This document shows positions 8,790 to 15,787 of a DNA stretch of 24,792 bases, piece after piece. The position numbers were made by a program, and so were the translations under genes. Location of the stretch: contig DAAJ01000077.1 of the NCBI GenBank assembly GCA_001701115.1, forward strand, positions 1 through 24,792. Direction: 5' to 3'. The stretch is from Bacteroidales bacterium GP2. Its GTDB lineage: Bacteria; Bacteroidota; Bacteroidia; Bacteroidales; Muribaculaceae. How positions within the stretch are numbered: position 1 is the stretch's first letter; every line of letters begins with the position of its first letter. The notes under the pieces were generated by a model that saw only the letters and a program-made list of their open reading frames with translations, was not told the origin of the DNA and searched no databases.

Positions 8790-9818
8790 TCAGAAGAGTG
8801 AGGGTGAGGATGAACGGGTGTGCCCGAGGTGGATGTACGCCAGTTCGGTGACTTCGCGCCCTCGCGGTGTGCGTTTGATGAACCCTTCCTTTATTAGGAA
8901 CGGCTCATAGACCTCCTCTATAGTGCCCGGGTCTTCTCCGAGTGCCGTGGCGATAGTGCCGAGTCCCACCGGTCCTCCTTTGAACTTGGTGATTATGGTG
9001 GTGAGAATCTTGTTGTCTATTTCATCAAGCCCATATTTGTCAATATTCAGGGCTTCCAAAGCATAGCGTGCAATAGGCGGATCAATAGTGCCGGTGCCTT
9101 TCACCTGGGCGAAGTCACGCACACGGCGCAGGAGGGCGTTTGCAATTCGGGGAGTGCCTCGGCTACGGAGCGCGATTTCGTGCGCTGCCTCCGGAGTGCA
9201 TGTGACATTCAGCAGCGAAGCGGAGCGGAGTATTATTTTCTCCAGTACCTCATGGTCGTAATACTCAAGATGGCAGTTGATGCCAAAACGCGCCCTGAGC
9301 GGAGAGGTTAGGAGCCCGCTTCGAGTAGTTGCGCCTATGAGGGTAAAGGGTGCGAGTGTGAGTTGCACCGACCTTGCCCCTGGACCTTTGTCAATCATTA
9401 TATCAATGCGGTAGTCCTCCATTGCAGAGTACAGGTATTCTTCCACAACAGGACTGAGGCGGTGAATCTCGTCAATGAAAAGGACATCGTTCTCTTCCAG
9501 CGACGTGAGTATTCCGGCAAGATCGCCGGGCTTGTCAAGCACCGGACCAGATGTGACTTTGAATCCTACCCCGAGTTCGTTGGCTATAATGCCGCTTAGC
9601 GTTGTTTTGCCGAGTCCGGGTGGTCCGTGGAGTAGCAGATGGTCAAGCGCCTCACCTCTTAGGCGTGCAGCCGCAACGAATACCTTAAGGTTTTCCACAA
9701 TCTTGTCCTGCCCGCTGAAAGAATCGAACTCCGATGGGCGGAGCGCTTTTTCAATGTCTTTATCGCGGTCTGATGCGGAATTTCGTGCAGCTCTTATGTC
9801 GAAATCGTCTTCAGTCAT
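8790..9818 (-). CDS. ruvB: Holliday junction branch migration helicase RuvB
   Basis: AAA+ motor of the RuvABC complex, which drives branch migration of Holliday junctions in recombinational repair. Visible motifs are Walker A GPPGLGKTT (65-73), Walker B FIDEIHR with DEIH at 116-119, sensor 1 GATTRSG (162-168), the arginine-finger region PLRARFG (about 173-179), and the C-terminal winged-helix segment around TPRGREVTELAYIHLG. The length of 342 residues is standard. Its ATG follows the DUF4254 stop without a single spacer base. Neither ruvA nor ruvC lies in the window; ruvB is instead embedded among envelope genes. Confidence 0.98.
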   Translation of the reverse strand: MTEDDFDIRAARNSASDRDKDIEKALRPSEFDSFSGQDKIVENLKVFVAAARLRGEALDHLLLHGPPGLGKTTLSGIIANELGVGFKVTSGPVLDKPGDLAGILTSLEENDVLFIDEIHRLSPVVEEYLYSAMEDYRIDIMIDKGPGARSVQLTLAPFTLIGATTRSGLLTSPLRARFGINCHLEYYDHEVLEKIILRSASLLNVTCTPEAAHEIALRSRGTPRIANALLRRVRDFAQVKGTGTIDPPIARYALEALNIDKYGLDEIDNKILTTIITKFKGGPVGLGTIATALGEDPGTIEEVYEPFLIKEGFIKRTPRGREVTELAYIHLGHTRSSSPSLF

Positions 9819-10424
9819 TTATTTTGATGCGTAGAGCACCGGGTTTGTGTCCGGATCGTTGTACATTTTCATCTGGCGGTAAACTTTCATGTACTTCCTG
9901 CCAGCCTGAATGTCATCGAGGAGCTGTGAAATAGCGGTTGTGAGGTCTTCGCGCTGCTCAAGAAGGATGCGTAGCTTGTTCCGGCATTTTTCAATGTGCT
10001 GGGGTGATGCGTCCTGCCGCTGCACTTCAGCATCCATGTGATATATTTTGAGCGCAAGAATGGAAAGGCGGTCAAGTGCCCATGCTGGGCTTTCGGTGTT
10101 AATGGTCGCATCAGGCAGTGGTTTCACATCCTTGTATAGTTCACGGAAGTATGTGTCGAGTTCCTCTACCATGTCTGTCCTGTTCTGGTTTGATTTGTCT
10201 ATTCTCCTTTTAAGCGCAAGCGCTTCTACGGGGTCAATTTCCGGGTCACGGATAATGTCTTCAAGATGCCACTGCACTGCATCAATCCAGTGCTTGGCAA
10301 AGAGGGTGTGCTCAACAGTTCCTTCCTCGAAAGGATTTACCGGTTCGAAATCAACATTGTCAGTCTGGTGATACAATTGTGCGGTATTCCAGAAAATACG
10401 ATTACATTTTTCAGCGAAGTCCAT
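9819..10424 (-). CDS. DUF4254 family protein
   Basis: A 201-residue, highly charged, mostly helical protein with no signal peptide or membrane span. The segment HWIDAVQWHLEDIIRDPEI (about 45-63) and the run KRRIDKSNQNRTDMVEELD (about 72-90) are features I associate with DUF4254, a family of unknown function common in Bacteroidetes. The start chosen is the ATG at 10424-10422. An in-frame extension reaches 10583, but it would overlap the end of rnhB, would cross the promoter box at 10455-10462, and encodes a low-complexity Ser/Pro stretch followed by unremarkable sequence. It is the first gene of a seven-gene tightly packed run and touches ruvB with no spacer. Confidence 0.84.
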   Translation of the reverse strand: MDFAEKCNRIFWNTAQLYHQTDNVDFEPVNPFEEGTVEHTLFAKHWIDAVQWHLEDIIRDPEIDPVEALALKRRIDKSNQNRTDMVEELDTYFRELYKDVKPLPDATINTESPAWALDRLSILALKIYHMDAEVQRQDASPQHIEKCRNKLRILLEQREDLTTAISQLLDDIQAGRKYMKVYRQMKMYNDPDTNPVLYASK

Positions 10425-10454
10425 AATTGACAGTCTTTGAATGGTTGTTTTGTA

Positions 10455-10462
10455 CAAAAATA
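10455..10462 (-). promoter_or_regulatory. -7 promoter box for the DUF4254-ruvB operon
   Basis: The minus strand reads TATTTTTG (consensus TAnnTTTG), 30 bases before the DUF4254 ATG. Twenty bases further upstream is TTCG (10483-10486), a one-mismatch match to the TTTG -33 box. This is the best two-part promoter in the window. Confidence 0.62.
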
Positions 10463-10489
10463 GTGACAATATCCGAATTAAGCGAATTT

Positions 10490-10518
10490 TAGTGTGACAT
10501 TGATGTGAAATCACACTA
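10490..10518. repeat. inverted repeat TAGTGTGA-N13-TCACACTA between rnhB and DUF4254
   Basis: Perfect 8-base arms lie at 10490-10497 and 10511-10518. The nested sequence TGTGA-AA-TCACA (10504-10515) shares the right arm, so two alternative pairings exist. It lies just after the rnhB stop and directly upstream of the -33 region of the DUF4254 promoter. It could be a weak terminator hairpin without a U tract, or an operator; sequence alone does not decide. Confidence 0.5.
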
Positions 10519-10527
10519 TCAAGAGAG

Positions 10528-11124
10528 TCAGGGGAGGAGGCGGAAGGTAGTGCGGTGGAGGGGAGAGGGTCCGTGTGCGGCAATAGCTGCGCGGTGCGCA
10601 GCTGTGGGATACCCTTTGTTTATTTCCCATGCGTACTGAGGATATTGCGCGGCAAGGGAGGTCATTGCTTCATCACGATGTGTCTTTGCGAGGATTGAGG
10701 CAGCGGCGATGTTTGCAAACTTTGAGTCTCCTTTGACGATTGTTGTATGCGGGATGTCTCGGTACTGGGTGAAGCGGTTTCCGTCGACAATGATGTGCTC
10801 CGGTCTGACAGTAAGTGAATCGAGAGCACGATGCATCGCAAGAATTGACGCACGGAGAATGTTTATCTCGTCTATTTCAGCAGCTGTGACAATTCCAACT
10901 CCCCACGCTATAGCGTTTTGCTCAATAATCGGGCGAAGTAGGTCCCTTTGTTTTTCTGTGAGTTTTTTTGAGTCGTTGAGGAGGGGATGTGAGAATCCGG
11001 GTGGAAGTATGACTGCGGCGGCATATACAGGTCCAGCAAGGCATCCTCTTCCTGCCTCATCGCATCCGGCTTCAATTATTCCGGGCGTATAACAAACGGG
11101 CAGTGGTGCAGGAGCTGGTTTCAT
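10528..11124 (-). CDS. rnhB: ribonuclease HII
   Basis: Type 2 RNase H, which nicks RNA in RNA/DNA hybrids and starts removal of single ribonucleotides from DNA. The DEDD site is recognisable: Asp22-Glu23 in EAGCDEAGRGCLAGP, Asp114 in IIVDGNRF, and the acidic residue(s) of the KGDSKFANIAAASILAK...RD region (131-151). The family NDSKKLTEKQR motif is at 50-60. At 198 residues it has normal length. It lies 11 bases behind the response-regulator gene and probably shares its transcript. A type 1 RNase H is also encoded in the window at 20834-21478, so the organism carries both. Confidence 0.96.
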   Translation of the reverse strand: MKPAPAPLPVCYTPGIIEAGCDEAGRGCLAGPVYAAAVILPPGFSHPLLNDSKKLTEKQRDLLRPIIEQNAIAWGVGIVTAAEIDEINILRASILAMHRALDSLTVRPEHIIVDGNRFTQYRDIPHTTIVKGDSKFANIAAASILAKTHRDEAMTSLAAQYPQYAWEINKGYPTAAHRAAIAAHGPSPLHRTTFRLLP

Positions 11125-11135
11125 GGGGCAACGGA

Positions 11136-11843
11136 TTATTCAATGAACCCGTAGCCGAATCCCTGACGGTTTACAATGTTTTTACCGTACTCGCCAAGTT
11201 TTTTCCTGAGTCGTGAGATGTTTGTGTCAACAGCCCTTTCAGATGCCCCTTCCTCTTCCCACGCCTCATGGATTATTTCAGCCCTGTCAAAGAACTGGTT
11301 CCTGTGGCGGAGGAACATGGCGAGGATAAGATACTCGGTACGGGTGAGCGAAATCTTTTTGTCGGCAAGTGACACAACTGACGTAGAGAAATCAATTGCA
11401 AGGTCCTTATAGCGCATGACATTGCTCATTCTTCTTGCAGTAGCCATTCGTCTTCTTAGGACAGAGCGGATTCTTGCAACGAGCTCCCTTGCGGAGAATG
11501 GTTTGGTAATATAGTCGTCAGCTCCAGCATCAAGGGCATCAACAATGCGGTCTTCTCCGTCGTCAGCTGAAATAACAATAAGGGGAACATTTCGTGTTTC
11601 GCTTCTATCCCTGAGTTCTCTCGCGAAGCGGATACCATTAAATTCGTCCTCCATGAGGTCGAAAAGAATCAGATGGTATGCACCGAGTGAAAGTGCGAGG
11701 GCTTCCTGCGCTGAATGTGCAATATCAACAGCATATCCCTCATTTTCAAACTTATATTGCAGAAGTTCACATATCATTCCATCGGCATCTACAAGAAGAA
11801 GCCGTGCACCAAGCGGAGTTATATTTTTTTTCTCTTCCGGCAT
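11136..11843 (-). CDS. OmpR/PhoB-family response regulator
   Basis: Two-domain response regulator of 235 residues. The receiver has the acidic pair Asp19/Asp21 (VDAD), the phosphoacceptor Asp62 in LILFDLMED, Ser92 in the switch position (VISADDG) and Lys114 in DYITKPFS. The C-terminal winged helix ends with SERAVDTNISRLRKKLGEY and a YGF wing hairpin, as in OmpR/PhoB. The ATG at 11843 is preferred: the longer in-frame opening at 11873 is a TTG and adds ten residues with no receiver similarity. No histidine kinase lies in the window, so the partner is unknown. The gene follows a Na+/phosphate symporter gene but has its own promoter box, 52 bases upstream, and continues into rnhB 11 bases later. 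Confidence 0.9.
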   Translation of the reverse strand: MPEEKKNITPLGARLLLVDADGMICELLQYKFENEGYAVDIAHSAQEALALSLGAYHLILFDLMEDEFNGIRFARELRDRSETRNVPLIVISADDGEDRIVDALDAGADDYITKPFSARELVARIRSVLRRRMATARRMSNVMRYKDLAIDFSTSVVSLADKKISLTRTEYLILAMFLRHRNQFFDRAEIIHEAWEEEGASERAVDTNISRLRKKLGEYGKNIVNRQGFGYGFIE

Positions 11844-11895
11844 AACGAATGAATGATAGATAGCGCGATGCAATAATGTGTAAGGTTTTCAAATG

Positions 11896-11903
11896 CAAAT
11901 TTA
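11896..11903 (-). promoter_or_regulatory. -7 promoter box for the response regulator-rnhB unit
   Basis: The minus strand reads TAAATTTG, an exact TAnnTTTG match, 52 bases before the ATG at 11843 and 22 bases before the in-frame TTG at 11873. No clear -33 box is present. Confidence 0.55.
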
Positions 11904-11954
11904 ACACTTTAAACCTAAGAAAATATTGCAAAATACGATTGTATCCGAATTGTC

Positions 11955-11975
11955 ACAAAAAATTAACATTTTTGT
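11955..11975 (-). terminator. weak AT-rich hairpin after the Na+/Pi symporter gene
   Basis: ACAAAAA (11955-11961) pairs with TTTTTGT (11969-11975) around a 7-base loop, 15 bases after the symporter stop. The stem is all but free of G-C pairs, so it would be a poor intrinsic terminator. I list it because it is the only hairpin in this gap. Confidence 0.25.
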
Positions 11976-11989
11976 AATCCGGCATGAAA

Positions 11990-13810
11990 TCACTGTACCC
12001 TTGAACGCACCTGCTCCCTTATAGCATCCACAACATTGATAATGTAGTCGCCGGTTTTCTCCAGGTCTGCGATAAGGTCCATGTAGTATATGCCTGCCTG
12101 GTATTCGTAGTGCTTGGAGTTGATATTCTCAATGTTTGCAGTGCGAAGCTGGTTGCGGAAGTTGTTGATTTCACGCTCTTTGTTGTAGGAAACGATGATT
12201 TCCTGCTCGCGTGCGTGGTCTATGTTTGCGAGTAGCTTGACCATGTGCGTCATAGCGCTTTCAACATAGGTGAACATCGCATCGATATTTGCATAAATCT
12301 CTTCGTTGAACGAAACATGGCTCTGCTGCTTGCGGATGAGAATTTTTCCCGCTCCAACACAGCAGTCGGCAATGCTTTCAATTTCGCTGACCATGCGAAG
12401 CATGGATGCGATTTTTAGCTTACCTTCATTAGAGAGCCTTCCTTCAGAGCATCGGTTAAGGTAATGGGCGATTTCAATTTCCATCCTGTCGGAAATATCC
12501 TCATATTTCTCAAGCCGCGAGAAGAGGTTTGCAAACTCTTCGGAATCGTCTTTCATGTGCACCAGCTGCTGCGCCATTCCAATCATTCGCTGCACCCTTT
12601 CGGCGAAAACCGCTATTTCTTTTTCCGCCTGGGCGATATTCAACTCGGAGGCATTCATAAGACCGCCGGAGATAAATTTGAGCTGGAATTCTTCGTCTTC
12701 CTTGTGTTTCGCAGGCACAAGTTTTTCCACAATTTTCACATATAACCCCGTAAACCATATCATAATAGCAAGGTTGATGAGGTTGAATACAGTGTGGAAG
12801 ATTGACAGACCGATTGACACACTCTGCTGAAGGACTGCTACCTTTGCCACAACGTCATGCCCGGCAGGGAGGGAGTTGTCAAACAGGTGATTATAGATAT
12901 CAGGCTGCGTTGCTTCGATGTGTTTGACATATCCGGCAAGCGCCTCAGGATTGCCTTGCCCGAGCGCTTCCGTGAGCCATACGTTGAGGTTTACAAACGG
13001 ATAGAACAGGAACAAGACCCAAATAGTGCCGAGCAGGTTGAATAGCAAGTGCCCCATAGCAGTTCGCTTTGCGGCGACATTACCGCTCATTGATGCCAGA
13101 ATAGGGGTGATGGTAGTGCCTATGTTGCTACCGAGGACTATCGCACATGATAGGTCGAAGTTAATCCATCCCTTACTACACATAATCAATGTTATAGCGA
13201 ACGTTGCTGCCGAGGATTGGATAACCATAGTCAGAATTAGCCCGACAGAGAGGAATATCAGGACAGAGCCGAATCCCATAGTGGTGTAACGCTGCAGGAA
13301 AGCAAACATCTCCGGGTTGCTCTGGAGGTCCGGCACATATTTGCTAATCATGTCAAGACCCATGAAAAGGAAAGCAAATCCAATCAGGAACTCGCCAATA
13401 GACTTGTTACGGCTCTTTTTAGTGAATAGCAGCGGTATTGAAAGTCCAATCAATGGCAGCACGAATGCGGAAATATTGACTTTGAACCCGAACAGGGCAA
13501 TAACCCATGCGGTAAATGTAGTACCTACATTAGCACCCATAATCACAGCCATAGACTGGGCGAGTGACATGAGTCCGGCATTCACGAAGCTCACCACCAT
13601 GACGGTGCTTGCCGAGGAGCTTTGGATTAGTGCGGTAATAAGGAATCCGGTAAGTGTGCCGGTGAATCGGTTTCTTGTCATTGCAGAGAGGATGTTGCGC
13701 AGACGGTCACCAGCCGCCTTTTGCAATCCTTCACTCATCACTTTCATGCCGTAAAGGAACAATCCTACGGCACCTAACAGACCAAGAAAGTCTAAAAAGC
13801 TGTAACTCAT
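11990..13810 (-). CDS. Na+/phosphate symporter with C-terminal PhoU-like domain
   Basis: NptA/PNaS-family transporter that couples sodium entry to phosphate uptake across the inner membrane. Two inverted family repeats are visible: QSSSAST (63-69) with GANVGTT (92-98), and QSSAAT (198-203) with GSNIGTT (227-233). The membrane part covers roughly residues 1-350. The C-terminal part (about 385-606) is soluble, helical and PhoU-like (FAERVQRMIGMAQQ, CCVGAGKILI), as in many bacterial members, and presumably regulates the transporter. The 606-residue length fits this two-part architecture. It has its own promoter box 32 bases upstream. A response regulator gene follows, but with a separate promoter, so a shared role in phosphate control is only a suggestion. 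Confidence 0.92.
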   Translation of the reverse strand: MSYSFLDFLGLLGAVGLFLYGMKVMSEGLQKAAGDRLRNILSAMTRNRFTGTLTGFLITALIQSSSASTVMVVSFVNAGLMSLAQSMAVIMGANVGTTFTAWVIALFGFKVNISAFVLPLIGLSIPLLFTKKSRNKSIGEFLIGFAFLFMGLDMISKYVPDLQSNPEMFAFLQRYTTMGFGSVLIFLSVGLILTMVIQSSAATFAITLIMCSKGWINFDLSCAIVLGSNIGTTITPILASMSGNVAAKRTAMGHLLFNLLGTIWVLFLFYPFVNLNVWLTEALGQGNPEALAGYVKHIEATQPDIYNHLFDNSLPAGHDVVAKVAVLQQSVSIGLSIFHTVFNLINLAIMIWFTGLYVKIVEKLVPAKHKEDEEFQLKFISGGLMNASELNIAQAEKEIAVFAERVQRMIGMAQQLVHMKDDSEEFANLFSRLEKYEDISDRMEIEIAHYLNRCSEGRLSNEGKLKIASMLRMVSEIESIADCCVGAGKILIRKQQSHVSFNEEIYANIDAMFTYVESAMTHMVKLLANIDHAREQEIIVSYNKEREINNFRNQLRTANIENINSKHYEYQAGIYYMDLIADLEKTGDYIINVVDAIREQVRSRVQ

Positions 13811-13842
13811 GTAATGTCGTAACAGTGGTTATGTTTCGAACA

Positions 13843-13850
13843 CAAAGATA
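13843..13850 (-). promoter_or_regulatory. -7 promoter box for the Na+/Pi symporter gene
   Basis: The minus strand reads TATCTTTG, an exact TAnnTTTG match 32 bases before the ATG. A T-rich run (TTTTT) lies about 21 bases upstream and may serve as a degenerate -33 element. Confidence 0.58.
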
Positions 13851-13959
13851 AAACAAATCTTTGGTTAATGTAAAAATCTGTTATTTTTTTGTGCAGGAAT
13901 TTTTGCTTCACCCTTCCCAGGCGAATAGTACACCTATATAATATATACGATGTCCGCAA

Positions 13960-14934
13960 TCAGATGTCGCGGTGAATGATGAAAGAGAGTATTGATTCGA
14001 GAGCCTTGCGGTTTGGTCCTTCGGGGTAGTTGAGTAGTTCTTTGCGTGCTTCCTCTCCCAATCGGTGCATTGTCGAGTATGCGTAGTCTATGCCTCCGGC
14101 ATTCTTCGCAAATTCAATGAGAGTGGCAATTTCTTCAGTAGATAGCTCCTCTTTTTCAATTAGGCGCAGCATTCCGGCAGTTTCCGGGAGTTCTGTGCGC
14201 GACAGGGCATATAGGAGCGGGAGGGTGATTTTGCCTTCGCGGAGGTCGTTGCCCGTGGGTTTTCCTATTTTTTCATCGGAGAAGTAGTCAAATATGTCAT
14301 CCTTTATCTGGAAGCATAGACCGAGGAGCTGCGCATATCGGCGCATCGGTTCAATCTGTGATTCAGGTGCGGAGACTGCAAATCCGCCCATTTCCACGCA
14401 GCTGACAAAAAGCGATGCGGTTTTACGGCTGATTACTGTGAAATATGAGTCTTCATCAAGCCTATGGTTACGCGCATTGTAAATCTGGTCGATTTCGCCG
14501 ATAGACAGTAGCTTGCCGAGGTTTGCCAAAGAATCAACAATGCGAATGTCGCCGGTAGAGATAGCCTGACGAAGTGCGCTTGACACAAAGAAGTCGCCAA
14601 CAAGCACCGCGATGTGGTTATCCCAGATGCTGTTGATTGTGGGTCTGCCTCTCCTAAGTTTTGAATCGTCCACTACATCATCATGTATTAGCGATGCATT
14701 ATGCAGCATTTCAACTGCCGCCGCAGATGCTATGACTTTCGGGGAGACTTGTCCAAGGAGTTTTGCAGTGAGAATGACAAGAATAGGTCTTATTAGTTTG
14801 CCTTTGGTTTTAAGGTAGCCATCCACCACGTTGGTCATTAGCGGATTAGATGAACATAGAGCGTCGCTTATGCAGCGTCGCAGCTCTTCAAGTTCAGGCG
14901 CAATTTCGCGCTGGATTGCTTTCAGGTCAGTCAT
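13960..14934 (-). CDS. trans-polyprenyl diphosphate synthase (long-chain type)
   Basis: Head-to-tail isoprenyl diphosphate synthase that condenses isopentenyl diphosphate units, most likely to make the menaquinone side chain. The first aspartate-rich motif is DDVVD (85-89), followed by LRRGRPT; the second is IKDDIFD with Asp212, Asp213 and Asp216. The residue five before the first motif is Ala80, and small residues there are associated with long-chain products such as octaprenyl diphosphate; exact chain length is not determinable. The start is the ATG at 14934 (MTDLKAIQREIAPELEELRR). The longer frame starts with a TTG at 14955, which lies inside the promoter box, so it cannot be a start on that transcript. 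Length is 324 residues, normal for the family. Confidence 0.92.
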   Translation of the reverse strand: MTDLKAIQREIAPELEELRRCISDALCSSNPLMTNVVDGYLKTKGKLIRPILVILTAKLLGQVSPKVIASAAAVEMLHNASLIHDDVVDDSKLRRGRPTINSIWDNHIAVLVGDFFVSSALRQAISTGDIRIVDSLANLGKLLSIGEIDQIYNARNHRLDEDSYFTVISRKTASLFVSCVEMGGFAVSAPESQIEPMRRYAQLLGLCFQIKDDIFDYFSDEKIGKPTGNDLREGKITLPLLYALSRTELPETAGMLRLIEKEELSTEEIATLIEFAKNAGGIDYAYSTMHRLGEEARKELLNYPEGPNRKALESILSFIIHRDI

Positions 14935-14952
14935 TCTACATGAAATGATGTG

Positions 14953-14960
14953 CAAAGTTA
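14953..14960 (-). promoter_or_regulatory. -7 promoter box for the polyprenyl synthase gene
   Basis: The minus strand reads TAACTTTG, an exact TAnnTTTG match 18 bases before the ATG at 14934. It lies about 20 bases beyond the U tract of the upstream terminator, so the two transcription units are separated in very little space. Confidence 0.6.
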
Positions 14961-14982
14961 GTAAAAAATCAATTAATATCGG

Positions 14983-15020
14983 AAAAATAAGGGCAGCCGC
15001 GTGATATTGCAGCTGCCCTT
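14983..15020 (-). terminator. rho-independent terminator of the argS-Bax1-I unit
   Basis: On the minus strand AAGGGCAGC (15020-15012) pairs perfectly with GCTGCCCTT (14997-14989) around a 14-base loop, and the stem runs directly into TTATTTTT (down to 14983). It lies 24 bases after the Bax1-I stop. Confidence 0.85.
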
Positions 15021-15044
15021 TATCATTACTTGCAGAAATTGCTT

Positions 15045-15749
15045 TTAATCGCGGTTATTTCCGAAGAAGCGGAGGAGGTAGAGGAAGAGGTTGATGAAGT
15101 CAAGGTAGAGCGATAGTGCTCCGATTGTTGCGAGCTTTGATGTGCTCTCGGCAGGTGCCATGGCTGCCATCTGTTTGATTTTCTGTGTATCCCAAGCGGT
15201 AAGACCGATGAAGATGAGTACGCCAGCAGCAGAGATAATCCACTCGAAGGTGCTGTTAGCCCAGAAAATGTTCACAACGCTGCAAATGATAAGCCCGAAG
15301 AGCGCCATTATGAGGATTGAACCCCATTTTGTGAGATCCTGCGATGTGAAGTAGCCGTAGATGCTCATTGCGCCGAATGTGCCTGCGGTGATGAAGAATG
15401 TCTTTGCGATAGACACCTGGGTGTACACGAGGAAAATGGGGAAAAGCGCCAGCCCGTTTACAATAGCGAAGATGTAGAACAGCAAAGTTGCCGTGCCGGA
15501 GCTGAGTTTGTTAATAGCACCGGAGATGGCGAACACAAGTACAAGCTCAACAATGAGCACACCCCACATGAATGCGCGGCTGCTGAAGAAAATGTGCTGC
15601 ACAGCCTCAGAGCTTGCGCAGAACAGTGAAACGAATGCGGTTACGAGAAGTGCAAGAAACATCTTTACGTAAACCCGCTTCATAACCTGAGACACCTTTG
15701 AGTCGAGGGCGGCTCCAGTCTGGTTGTAGTAGTTCTGATATCCGTTCAT
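15045..15749 (-). CDS. Bax inhibitor-1 / YccA-family membrane protein
   Basis: A 234-residue protein with about seven hydrophobic segments, matching the BI-1/YccA (TMBIM) fold, which in characterised homologues forms a pH-sensitive calcium leak channel. The family C-terminal landmarks are present: TAWDTQKIKQM with one conserved Asp, and LSLYLDFINLFLYLLRFFG with the second, ending in a short basic/polar tail. The N-terminal 25 residues are soluble and Asn/Gln/Tyr-rich. Calcium transport in this organism is inferred from the family, not shown. It follows argS after 38 bases with no promoter octamer of its own and is closed by a strong terminator, so it is probably cotranscribed with argS. Confidence 0.93.
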   Translation of the reverse strand: MNGYQNYYNQTGAALDSKVSQVMKRVYVKMFLALLVTAFVSLFCASSEAVQHIFFSSRAFMWGVLIVELVLVFAISGAINKLSSGTATLLFYIFAIVNGLALFPIFLVYTQVSIAKTFFITAGTFGAMSIYGYFTSQDLTKWGSILIMALFGLIICSVVNIFWANSTFEWIISAAGVLIFIGLTAWDTQKIKQMAAMAPAESTSKLATIGALSLYLDFINLFLYLLRFFGNNRD

Positions 15750-15787
15750 AATTGTTTTAGTGTTTATTGATTTGAGAGTTTTGTTGA

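Noticed and set aside
9819..10583. Longer version of the DUF4254 gene starting at 10583
   Set aside because: It would overlap rnhB, contain the promoter box and the inverted repeat, and add 53 residues without family similarity; ATG at 10424 fits better.
11844..11873. TTG start adding ten residues to the response regulator
   Set aside because: Receiver domains normally begin just before the acidic pair, and every other gene here starts with ATG. The promoter spacing alone does not exclude it.
13911..13959. Near-palindromic TATATAATATATA after the polyprenyl synthase gene as a regulatory site
   Set aside because: Low-complexity AT sequence with no G-C pairs and no T tract; it is not distinguishable from background.
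14935..14955. TTG start for the polyprenyl synthase
   Set aside because: The codon lies inside the -7 box, so it would not be in the mRNA made from that promoter.
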